The translations under genes were made by a program, and so were the position numbers. Positions 21,011 through 33,700 of a stretch of 64,000 bases of DNA are shown here, in pieces (the stretch's first letter is position 1; each line of letters starts with the position of its first letter). Source of the stretch: Pectinophora gossypiella (lineage: Eukaryota > Arthropoda > Insecta > Lepidoptera > Gelechiidae); assembly GCF_024362695.1 (NCBI RefSeq), contig NC_065404.1, positions 11,386,604 through 11,450,603 on the forward strand. Direction: 5' to 3'. The notes beneath the pieces are model-generated. The model had not been told where the DNA came from. It was given only the letters and a program-made list of their open reading frames with translations, and did no database searches.

Positions 21011-21425
21011 ATGAGGCATTTTCTACGCCACGTTCCTCAAAAACAGTATAGATGGCGCTGTACAGATTTTCCTTCGTTTAACCATCTCACTTCATGGATA
21101 ACAGACATTATGTATCTTTTATCTTTGTTTTTGGGTATAAATTATGACCCTTTTTATTACACCCAGGCACAATTACATCTTCCAACCATTATTATTCTGA
21201 TCAAAATAAAGAGAAACATTATAGGTAGTAACGTAATTCTATACCATATCTGATCCCAATATCAATCAACAATTATTTTTATATATGCTTCTGCCATTAT
21301 ATTGTATTTTTGAATAATTATGTACTTACGTACCCGAGTAATGAGAAAATAGGTAATTAACACGTTAAATCACCACAGCGCTATCTATGTTATTTTTGGC
21401 GAACTTAGCCTGGAAAGTGCCTCAT
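21011..21425. mobile_element. MITE family P, intact reference copy
   Basis: Ends are inverted (ATGAGGCATTTTCTACGCC against ATGAGGCACTTTCCAGGCT), with a second inverted pair at ATAGATGGCGCTGT and ACAGCGCTATCTATG. No ORF of note. Copies at 33140-33630, 34446-34765 and 53500-54425 are each altered. It lies 172 bp downstream of the FATP-B stop. Confidence 0.75.
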
Positions 21426-21584
21426 TGCATACTTAGATTTACTACTTATTCACGGTTTCACTGTCTTATCTTTATGTTTATTCATACTTCATAGGTAGTT
21501 AAGTTATAGTTTCATTTCACTTTTATACCGCGCTCATCACAGCACTGCTATAATAATAGTAACTTACTCTAATTATAATACAAT

Positions 21585-21590
21585 TTTATT
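21585..21590 (-). terminator. FATP-B polyadenylation signal
   Basis: AATAAA on the minus strand, 8 bp after the stop codon TGA at 21598-21600. The signal is close to the stop, so the 3' UTR would be very short unless a later signal is used. Confidence 0.5.
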
Positions 21591-21597
21591 AAATAAA

Positions 21598-21755
21598 TCA
21601 CAGTCTAATAGCTCCGGACATAATTTTTTCATACTCTTCATTGCCTAGTGGAACATATTTGTCTTGTTTCGCGTCTAAGAAATACATTTTATCTTTAACT
21701 ACAGCTGGGTTGAATCCTTCTTTCTGGAGGTCTACTTTCTTCAACTTAAACGTAC
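21598..21755 (-). CDS. FATP-B exon 13 (C-terminus and stop)
   Basis: Encodes TFKLKKVDLQKEGFNPAVV and YVPLGNEEYEKIMSGAIRL, then TGA. Acceptor AATTACAG. Confidence 0.95.
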
Positions 21756-24700
21756 CTGTAATTCAGACAACATTTTATTAATAACAAAATATCGGGAATA
21801 TTTAAAAAACGCTCTTGAAACGTAGGTTTACAGTTCATGAGCATAAGCCGTCAATATTTGGTGAAGGAAAACCTTGGTTGAGGATTACGCGGTGCTTATC
21901 ATAATTAAAACACTAATAACGGGTTCTTGCCGCGTTAATCAGGGATATGGGACTCCCGATATTTCAACACTGTTTAAATATCAAGTGCCATGATCACAGG
22001 ATGACTGACTGATGTTTTAACGCGGTGAGAACCCGGTATTATGTGTTTTAATTATGAAGGAAAACCTATTAAAGAAATATCGATATTATAACTTTTAATT
22101 AGTAAGTAGTCACTTACAAAGGTTTCAGCTCGAAAGTAAAAATGTATCTTTATGAAACACACGTTCGTAATAATTATTATGGTGGGCAGACCCATAAGGA
22201 AACTGGAAGGGATAAAAAATATATATAGCAGACTCAAAATACTCACCGGTCATATCAACGGAAGTCATAATCCTAATAAATATCGGCCGTGCGTATTTGG
22301 GCAAATCCTTCGAGATGTCTTTCGCCAATTTGTCCAAGTCGAGGGTGTTATCCGCGTCTACGATACCGCACATGCCTGCTCGACCATCGGTGTTGGGAAT
22401 CTACAAGTAAAAATATAGTTATTAATACGTCAAAAAGTAATAGCACCAAAGAACAACTTATACGCGTGTTTATCAGTAAATAGTTTAGATCCGTTTTAAC
22501 CCTGTTCGGAGAATGCGTGACTTTCATTGTAAAGTCACGGGTTCGAATCCTGGCTCGGGATCAACAATTAAACAACAGAATTTGACTTTTTGAATTAAAG
22601 TTTGGATCATACTTAATTAATATCCAGTAGGTTACAGGATATGTACCCGGTTAATGGCAATAGGCTCGCCCGCTATTATGGGACTGAAACGTAGATGCTA
22701 AGGCGTTCCTACACACCTCTGTCTACCACTCAGGGACACAGGCATGATGTTATGTTATGTTAAAACAGATCATTGCAGTAATAGACCATTTACCTCAACA
22801 CCATAAACCACGGCGTCCCTCTGGTCTGCGACTCTTGAGATAGCAGCCTCCACCTCGGTAGTGCTCACATTCTCTCCTCGCCACCGGAACGTGTCCCCAG
22901 TACGGTCACGGAAGTACAGGTAGCCCAGCTCGTCAGCTATTAAAATATCACCTGGAAACAACGAATAATTCAACAACAAATTAAAATAACACAGTCGTCA
23001 TTCGTGAATGAACAATGACATGACAAAATATTCAATAAATGATTCATTAGGATCATTTTATTTTGACGTATATTACGCATTTACACGTTTGTCGCATTTT
23101 AAATAGTAGTAAATACTTATAGGAACTTGATTTTCGAATAGACAAGTATATTGATCGATTAATTTTATTTAGCCGAACACGTGGGTAGCTGAGAAGTCTG
23201 ACGGCGTTTTCGGACTACATCCGGTCCGAATCCGATATGAGGCTTTTTTTTTTTGACGTGACTTATTGTTGATTTGCCGCAGATAGCATTAACTACTTGG
23301 CCGGACAAATGGGGAGCGCTGAAGGCTCTCACCCGGTACAACGTTTAAGACAACAGGCCTGAGGGTGCCCAGTTGGGCGCGAACCTCGGCTCAGGGCGTC
23401 GTCTGAAAGGAAAAATATTTGAAAGAATTAATCGACCCTAGTTGGTCGATAGCGATAAGCGCTGAATGAGGGAAATCGTCGACCACGCCGGCGGGGTCGG
23501 TATCGGGGACCTGAAGTGTTTGGTGTCGCGAGCTGATTGGCTGCCTCTATGGCTAGAGTAATCGGGTCGTCGGGATCGTATATTACGTCCTTCGGACGCC
23601 GATACTTTTCAGTACCGTCCCTAAGCGGAATGTACTCGGAAGCCGCAACTACCAGGGGATTTGGCCGATATGAGGCTGAGAATAACGGATAATAGTGGAA
23701 AATGACTATTATGTCGGATGGCGGATATCGGACTGATTTAGTGCGTAAGCTACCATTCACATAGTTTTAGGACCTCTTCGGATCCGTCATTTGACGGACT
23801 CGGATCGGATGTAGGTAGAGCGGAAACACCCTTGCCCGGTAGGTATATCTTCTTCTTCTATCGTGTGGGTTGTGAGGTGGATAACCAACTTCGTCAACCC
23901 TTGTTTCTGGATTATTCTTGGGCCCCTCAAGCAACGACTACGTACTTATATCAGTAAGTATAAGTAGTAACCGGGACCAACGGCTTAACGTGCCTTCCGA
24001 TCATCTTACTTCAGGGCAATCAAGTGATCAGCATGCAATGTCCTAACGAAACTAGGATCACAAAGTGTTTGTCCCCACCGGGATTCGAATCCGGGACCTC
24101 CGGATCGTGAGCAGAACGCTCAACCACTGGACCACGGAGGCCGTTATGTGATAATACGGCGGAAGGCACGATTGAAATGTACCTACTGTATTTATTAGAG
24201 CAACGGGATCCTGACTTGATTTATTTAACATTTTCCAAATTAAATGGTGCTCTTACCCGATATAAAGGCAGAGTCTCCTTGAGTGAAGACGTTTCTCACA
24301 ACTTTCTTTTCTGATGCCTCTTTGTCCACGTAGCCGAGGAAGGCTCTCGAAGGGTTGTTCGGCTTGATCTTCCCGATAAAAACACCAGGCTCATTTGGTT
24401 TAGCTAGCTGAAATTGTAAGAACAGATAATGAATTTTCCAACAGAGACAGCTGAAGGAATCAAAAATGAAAATTAATTCGCGAAAATTTAACGCGGTTAT
24501 TATCATCCCGTGATCATGGCACTTGCAACAGTGTCGAAATATCGGGAGTCTCATATAAGTAAGTACCTATTTTGAACGCGGTAAGAACCCGTTATTATGT
24601 GTTTTAATTATGATAATAACCACGTAAACTTAAAACAATATATCCCAATTGGGGTAGTTAGAGGTACATCCATCGCAAGATGAACTAACCCACACCTCAC

Positions 24701-27700
24701 CGAGCTTTCTGTTAGACCAACGTGATAGGTGAGCCGTATCGCCACCTATAATGGTCGAGCCAACCGTATTAGTGAAAACTGCACTTAGGATAAATTAATA
24801 ATTCATTGGTGCAAGTCCGGGAGGTACCGAACCGGGGTTCGAACCGGCGCGCGCTGCCCATTTTAGAAGCAAGCCGATGAACCACAGAACCACAGGGTCA
24901 CTTTTTTATATTAAGTATAACAAATAATTAGAGCTGTGGTAGCCCAGTTGGTAGAACGCTTGCCTCTCACTTTGAGGTCGCAGGTTCGAATCCAGCACAG
25001 GCCTAAACCAATGACTGTCGATTTTGTTTTCGCATTCATGTTTGGATCATAAATGATTATCACGTGCTCAACGGTGAAGGAAAACATCGTGAAGAAACCC
25101 ACATTCCCGAGAAATGCATTTTCAGAGGTATGTGACCTAACATGCATTGGGCTGATTTTCCCTTCGCGGGTTGGAAGGTCAGACAGGTAGTCGTTTCTTT
25201 AAAAAACCGGACCTGTCAAATCTTCAGGTTAGGTAAGTGGACCCTGTGAGAAAGAGACTAGGGAGATGATGATGAACAAATAATTACCATGCACAGTCCT
25301 TTAGAGTTCCTGACCGGCTCGCCGGTTTCGGGGTCAACCTTCAGAATGGCAATAGGATACACTGCCGGTATGATCCTCGATACGAATCCTATGGAGCCAG
25401 TCTTGTTGTTCACATTCACTGCAATGAATAGAGAAAAAGTGAAGAAAAAAACAAAAAAAGATAAAAAAAGAAGAATAGGAAACGAAAGAGAAAAGAAGGA
25501 GTCTCATATCCCTGGTCTGATTAACGCGGTAAGAACCCGGTATTATGTGTTTTAATTATGAATAGCGAAATTATTATTATTGCGAGTGGCAGACAAAAAT
25601 AAAATATCCTGTGTGGATCATATATCCAGCTTGAGCTCCCCTAGCCAAGTCTCTGCCGCATCCGTCACATAATGCAGTTCAGCTACGCCACCTGGGAACC
25701 GGTGTAGAGGGCACTCGTTCACTATGTGAGATGGGGTTTGATCCGAGTGACCACATTCACAGTATGGCGACTCCTTTAAGCCCCATTTAGGTGAGCGAGT
25801 AGAAATATACGCTTCACTTCAAGTATAAATTATTTATGACGTAAGTGGTTAAGTATGTTGAGTGAATAAGTAGGCGCTTACCGATGTTGGCGTTGCCTTC
25901 AGTAGCTCCGTAGAATTCCACAACTCTCTTTATGTTGAATCTCTTGACGAAATCGGTCCAAATCTGAAATGAAGACAATGGCGCTTATAACAATACTTAC
26001 TTAAATTACTCTTGACAACGTGACACCCTACAAGCCCCTTAAAATACAAAATTTTTCGATTAGTTCACGGCTACCGAAATTTACCTGTTTAAATCTTTTA
26101 AAAATGTTCTTTACGGCCACGCTGTATGAGTTTTATCTGGCCGCAATCTAACCCGATGAAGTTAGTTTGCGGCCAGGGTGGACCAGTATTGGTTGATTCC
26201 CCCCCCCCCCCCCCATTACGGCGGCTGGTGCGGTCGCACCGCTCACACCGCCCTAGGGCCGCCATTGTAAGTAACCACTTGTCCGTCTGATAGCTATATA
26301 CTTACTTATATTATGTTAGTCTACTGACTGCACTTCTATGCATTTTGTGATGAGTAATATTTTGATATCAACACTTACAGCGGGCCTCATTCCATTTCCA
26401 TAGACGGTTCTAACTTTATGTTGCTTGTCGGTCGAAGCGGGAGGCGTAGACAAGACATAACGGCACATCTCTCCGATGTAATGAGCAGCCTGCAAGCGAA
26501 AACATTGTTAACATTCCAATACTACGGCCTTCGTGGTCCAGTGGCTCAGCGTTGGGCTCACGATCCGGAGGCCCCGGGTTCGAATCCCGGTGGGGACATA
26601 TCACAAAAATCACTTTTTGATCCCTAGTTTGGTTACTACATTACAGGCTGATCACCTGATTGTCCGAATGTAAGATGATCCGTTCTTTGGAAGGCACATT
26701 ATTCTGTTGGTCCCGGTTACTACTTACTGATGTGAGCATGTAGTCGTTACATGAGCCATGTCAGGGGCCTTTGGCGGCTCCCCTGACACCAGGGATGATG
26801 ACGTTGGTATTCCACCTCACAAGCCACATGATAGAAGGTAATATATAGGGTACTTACCGTACAATTATACTTGATGCAGTCTGGGAAATAGGAGGAAGCT
26901 GAGAACTTGGTCCTTAGAGCGACGGTACATCCAAAGATGAAGGCCATCCCTACAGTGATGACTCCACCAGCGGAGTGGTACAACGGCATGGGACAGTAGA
27001 TGACGTCATTGGACGACAAGCTGCCTAGGTAGTGAACTCCTGACGACATGAACACCATTCTGGAAACAATTGTTTACCTACTTTCAAGAAGATGTTTTTA
27101 TGTTCTCGCTGATCTCTGACCCCACATTGTCATGTTAATGTCAGACTCAGACGTAATAAAGTTTGCGATAGGCGGCTTTAAAATGCCGTTATTGCATTAT
27201 TATGCGAAGACAGGTCTATGTTCTGTGGATATTCAAATAAATGTACTTAGTCTTTTGTTTCTTTCAAAAGGTATTTATGGGAGAGTTCTGAATCAATATC
27301 AGCTATGATTTAGAATTATAGTATTAAAGTACTGCGCGCTGTATTTTTTGTGGGTAGACCAAATTCCAAACTTTTAACTTAAGTCTGAGACGTCTTCTAC
27401 TAGAGTTAATTACGTTGAAATTCCTAGATATCTGTCCTTTAAAGGAATACAAACTCATCAGCTAAACAGTGACCCTTACCTTGAGGGCGAAATAACAGCA
27501 GCCTTAGGAAGGCCAGTGGTTCCAGAAGTGTAGATGTAGAGTAGTTTTCCATTGAAGCCTTCTCCTTCCGAAGGTGTCCAGGGCGCTGGTGGTGTGCTCT
27601 CCAACAATGCGGTGAAGTCATTGTTGTCCACTAAAGCAACAGCGTTCGAAGTGGGGCTCAAAGGACGTCTAGTGTACTTGAATAGCTTCAAACTTGGTTT

Positions 27701-30700
27701 CAGCTCCTTCTTCAGGTCTTGGATTGCTGAAACGGTAGAAGAGTATTTTAGGAAATATTTTACGAGATATTGTTTGTTGCAAAAATTGCAAGCAAGAACC
27801 TGTGATAGTGACGTAGAGTCAAAGATTTTTTAACATTTTGATGATTTTCAGACCGATTGCTGAATCGTGATATAATATGAATTAGGCTATTTATAAATCT
27901 GATGAAAACCTCGTTATAGAAAACTTTACAGTGGACCAAGAAGAATAACCATGATAAAAAATATAGATATTCGGATTAACATTCGGATTGTCTTGAAGAT
28001 GACTTGTGGTGGCACTGTCCACCCTGTTAGGAAACCGGGCATGACTATCCTGTGAAAAAATATACTTCAAATGATACTAACCACTATCAAACTCGCTACC
28101 GTAAACAACAGCATCACAATGAGCAACATTAATGGAATGGAGAAGAGCTTTGCCGGTTTGGTTGGTGTTGATGAGTGGGACTACGCCACCGACCCTCGTA
28201 ATGCCCAGCCAAGTTGCTGGCAGTTCGGGGCAGTTGTTCATCATCACAGCCACTGTGTCCCCTCGCTTTATACCCTGAGCTCTGAACACCGCTGTCGCTC
28301 GTAGGCTGAATTCTTCCACCTGAAATTGTAAATCGGTTTCAAATCACACGGTTATCGACCATAACATCAGACGATATGGCTCACCGTCAAGTGGATCTAA
28401 AAAAAATTCGGTGAAACCTACTCAGCTCATCATGCGATGGCTACCTCTGACTGTGAGTGCCTGAATGGGATTATGTTAGGTTTTGTGATATTGTAAAGCG
28501 ATGTCTTTAGATTTCTCTGTCCTAGACCTTTTCTAATTTTTGATTGGGTCGACCCTCCACAGGAGTATCTTGGACTATTTATTTTTAGGTCACCTTCAAA
28601 AGCCACCCTATTTTTTTTTAACATTCACTACCTGGCCGTAAATAGGGAGCACAGAGGGCTCTCACCTCGCTAGATGGCAATTCGTCGTATTCAACTTAGG
28701 TCTTTAACATCAACTGCAATCCAGTAGCGGCCCTAGGGCGGTGCGTGGTGTGCCAAAATCAACCAAGAATGGTTCACCCTGGCCGCAAGCTAACTTCATC
28801 GGATTAGATTACTCATACCGGGTGGCCGTAAACAACCTTTTTAATTTTCTAGGTTTGAGGGGTGCCACTTTGAGGTCTCGTACCACCTAAATATTTTGCT
28901 AGGACCGTCACTGCTGCAAGCTATCTGTTATTCTGATCGCATGCATGTAGCCTTTGTCCACGCGGGGAGGCGTTGATTCGCAATCATTAAGATTGACTAT
29001 AACTTAAAAAACACACGCAACAAATACATAACAGAGTATAACAGAGTACAATGGATAATTATAAATGTCGCGTAGTTGAAAATAAATGCTAGCTGTGATA
29101 AGTGAAGGCGCATGTAATAGGCGTAAAAATACCTCAGGGCCATAGGTATGAAGGAAAGCAATTATCCTCCAGCGTTTGTAATTAATTATAAGGAGATTTA
29201 TACCGTGGCAGATTAGTGTTATCTGTGCTGGCAACACGAACCTTGGTGTAGGTCGAAATGATAATAATGTAAATTATAGAATAGACTATGTAGAATTTTA
29301 AAACACTTAATTTATGTATCATGTACACATAAATTATTGTATAAGTACTGGCGGACTCAACAAATTGCGTGAAACTTTGCTACGATAGTCGAAAGTACAC
29401 TTTGCGGTGTTATAGCTTCTTCTATGGTGTGGGTTGAGATTGTGATTTTTTTTTGACGTGACTTATTGTAAATTTGCCCCAGATGGCATTAACTACTTGG
29501 CCGGACAAATGTGATTTTTGTGATATGTCCCACCGGGATTCGAACCCGGGGCTTCCGGATCGTGAGCCCAACGCTCAACCACTGGACCACGGAGGCCGTA
29601 GTATTGGAATGTTAACAATGTTTTCGCTTGCAGGCCGCTCATTACATCGGAGAGATGTGCCGATACGTCTTGTCTACCTCTTGTATCATAAGTTTACTGC
29701 AAGCAGAGCCGTGAAATGGGAATAAGCGGGCCAGGCCGCAGGTGCTAATAAGGTCTAATACAACGTTTTGAATAGGATTTTGTATGAATGTGTGCATTAA
29801 GTTTATTGCATTGACGCAGACGCGAGGTTTCGAAACATATTTTCGAATAATAATTAAAGCACATAAACAAACCAACAATGCACAATGTATATTTTCGAAT
29901 TCCTGCCTGCTCTGACGCAAGTACCTTTTACCCACGTCAAATCGGGGCTAAACCCACGATGACTGTTCGGTAAATAATAGGTACTATAATTTTTTTAAGT
30001 AAGTACCTAAATCGAATCACAAAGACCTGTGTAATAACTGGGACAAATTTTGTCAAATGGAAATTAGATATTAGTGAAGAAACCTTAAGAAATGCGTCGC
30101 TCGGGTTATTCACTCATTCATTTTAAAATCGAAAAGAAGATTTTGAAATAAACAGCTGTCAGTCATCCGTCCCTTTCCTTTTCGGGGGGTAAGAAAATGA
30201 CAGGTATATCTTATAATATAATAAAATTAGATTGCGTCTATAAGAATTAGCACCTATGTACGTATATGTGTGTAAATATTAAAGGCGAGTATGTCTGCTG
30301 TGTATAGGTACGTAGGTAGAGTTCCCTCATAACTAACCTGTTGGAAAGTCCACGTTTCATCCTCAAACAGGAAGCATGCCTTGTGCGGGTGTTTCTTCAC
30401 CTTCTCGTGGAAGATTTCTGGCATTGACCAATTCTTCTTCGTAAAATTGCCCGTTAGTCTTAATATTTTAATGTAGCAGTATAAAGCCCTGAAACATTGA
30501 TTAAGTTATGAGGTTCCTATTCGCGTCGCCTTAGGGCGCGCAGACCAACGACAGTCGGATGACGTGGTCGATTTGCTGACGACCGCGACCGACGGGCGAT
30601 GACTTCGTCAACCGAGTTCGCTGGTCAGTAAGCGCACTTATAGTGAAAGTCTCATAGGTGCCTTTTTGAAAATCGAATTCGATTTCGAATGCGATTTTTA

Positions 30701-33700
30701 TTAACAAAATCCCGCAATAAACAATAGTTATCAATTCAGTTGAATTAATTGAGAGAAATCGATGGTTTGTTGAAGAAAATCATAATTATCAGACTGTAAT
30801 TTTTCAAAAAGATTACTTGGTTATCACTATAAAGCGAGAGAGAATTATACAAATATAAAATGCCGCCGAAATAAAAGGAAAAGATTTAGAAATATTTAAA
30901 TTAAGTAATATAAACAATTAATCGATCATCTGTATGGCAACGATTTTATCGGATAAGAGCGCTTCAAAACGATTAAGAGCCTTAATTAAAATCCGCAATG
31001 AAGTATGTGCCTACTGTTGCCTTTTTCGGCAAACATTTTCAGGACATTGATTGCACTGGCATTTTCTCCCAAGATACAGGTTCGCTTACTTTAAGAGACA
31101 GGTATTCAACACTCTCAACAAATAATGTACAGGTATTAGGGATCAGACAATTAAAGAAACTCACTTTAAGTAGATATACTACCTAATTGGGAAAACGGTT
31201 TGTAAAACACTTAGTAAAAGTTTAAAACTAACTTCATATCTCTGGGGAAAGTCAGGCAGGCCACGTAGATCCATCTCCAGAAGAACCCGATGACGTAGAC
31301 CACCATCAAGATGGCGAACACCTGGAGGCTGGTCTGCCAATTTTGGAAGACCCACGCGACGGTGCATGCTGCCACCAGCACAGCCACAGCTATGACCATT
31401 GTGATAATCTTCACCCAATTTACTGAAGACACATTAGCTCTGTTCTTGCCTTTCTCTACGTCAGAGCTTTTCGTAAACTGGACGGAAAACGAAAGTTTTA
31501 TCTAATTAATTACACTTTTATTATAAAGGTGGTTTATGTCTCTGAAAACGTACTCTGCTGCTTGGAATATAAAGGTAAACTAAATCGTTTTATCGGTCGA
31601 TACAGCTAGTTGGAGATAAGATATTATCCATACCTAAACTTCAATTTACATACAGGTATATAGAGAAACTATTGTATCATATACATGGCGTGTACCTGTA
31701 AAATTTATACTATTTGTCAAATACTTAACACCTAATACGTTTTATAATCGCATTCCCGTCAAGTATGGAGACCTATCCGACGCGAATCTACAATACATCA
31801 CTCAGAAAAGAAATCTCTTCGATTGGCATGGTTTTTTTAACATCGCAAACACACACAAAGCATTTTTGTATTTTGTTTACCAAACTTTACTTATTTATCT
31901 TATCTTATGATGAAGCAATGCCAAAGACATTGCACCTTTAGGTTTTTGTATAGGTTAGGTATGTTAATAGAGTTCATGTAAGTACCTAATATAAAATTAC
32001 TACCTGTCGGTTAAAATTGATTTCGTATAATCAACCAACGTAAACGACCAACATAACATCTTCGTCACTTAGAAAACAGAATCATTTATTCAACGTAATT
32101 ATCATGGATAAACTTGTTGAACGTCAATTTAACATTACTGAATTTACGTCATTTCGCAAGGTGGTATGGCTGAGGAGAAGAAATGACAAGAAACTGCAGC
32201 AGCAACAGATCTTTCAACGTTGTACCGGGTGAGAGCCGTCCGCGCTCCCCATTTGTCCGGCCAAGTAGTTAATGCCATTTGCGGCAAATCTACAATAAGT
32301 CACGTCAAAAAAAATCTAGAAAAAAATATTCTGCCGATGCTTGATCAACAGCTATTACCACGAATCACCTTAGTTTCTTCTCACCATCCATCTAAACAAC
32401 TTAATTGATATTTCAAACAACACCCGTTCATGGATTTATATTGCCTGCTACAATGTTGTCGATGAGTGGAATCAACAATTACTTTCGGACAAGTCTGCAT
32501 GTGCCTAAAGGCAAAGAATATACAATATGTACGAACTCTGACGGAGGGCAACAGTAACTGTCATATTATTCAGAGGCGGAGGACAGGAGTCCTAGTACGA
32601 CTTTGAAATAGACTACTCTGGGCGACATCCCACTCGCGTCAGACAGAGGGCGGGGAGAAAGGCAAGAGGAAAACCACTGCCCTATTTTTCCCTAAAAAGT
32701 AGTAAGTATAGATAATGCTACACCGACAAGAGCGTGACTCTTAAATTAGTGGTGATTAAGTCTATAATAATACCTACCTACTACGTATAAATTGCTTCTA
32801 TGCTGTTCTGGGAGCAAATAAAAAACATAGAAAACGTTCAGCTGCTTGTCTTCCCGGGCATGTCGTAAAAACCGACAGAGGGATTGTGTCATCTAACATG
32901 ATGGACTAATGTTATGGGCGATAGGCTGATCCCTTATCACCATAAGGTACATCATATCCAGCTTACGACATCGTATCAACAGTGGCTGCAAGTTGTCTTT
33001 GATTACTTGTGGCTCTGCCCACCCCATTAGGGATTACGGGCGTGAGTTTATATATGTATGTATGTATGTATGTATGTACTACGTATATAAAGGAAACTTG
33101 ATTTACCACGCCATCCCGATTGGAGGCTTTTCAGTTTGAATGAGAGTCTCTCCATGCTGCGTTCCTCAAAAACAATATAGATGGCGCTGTACAGTTTTTC
33201 CTTCGTTTAACCTTCTAATTTCATAAAAAACAGACATATGCATCTTTTATCTTTGTTTTTGGGTATAAATGATGATACTTTTTATTACACCCAATCTCGA
33301 ATACATCTTCCACCTATTATTATTCTGATCAAAATATAAGTAATATAGGTAGCAACATACTTCTAGACATTATGTGATCCAAATATCAAGCAACATTTTT
33401 TTTATATATATATATACATACATACATACATAAACTCACGCCCGTAATCCCTAATGGGGTGGGCAGAGCCACAAGTAATCAAAGACAACTATATATGCTT
33501 TTGACATTAAGTTGTATTTTGGAATAATTAATATGTACCGGAGTAGTGAGAAAATAGGTAATTATCCCGTTAAAACTGTACAACGCCATCTGTATTGTTT
33601 TTTGGTGAACAGGCTACGAAAGACCCTCATTAAGCCTGTAAGGGAGCGCGCCCGAACTCTCTGTCTCTCTCACACGCACGGGGTAAAACGGCACACGGTA

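Noticed and set aside
26540..26600. Possible tRNA gene (A-box and B-box with GGTTCGAATCC)
   Set aside because: It is the head of a SINE with a body and tail; the other similar sites (24931, 39911, 43952, 23849) are also SINE heads. No free-standing tRNA cloverleaf was found.
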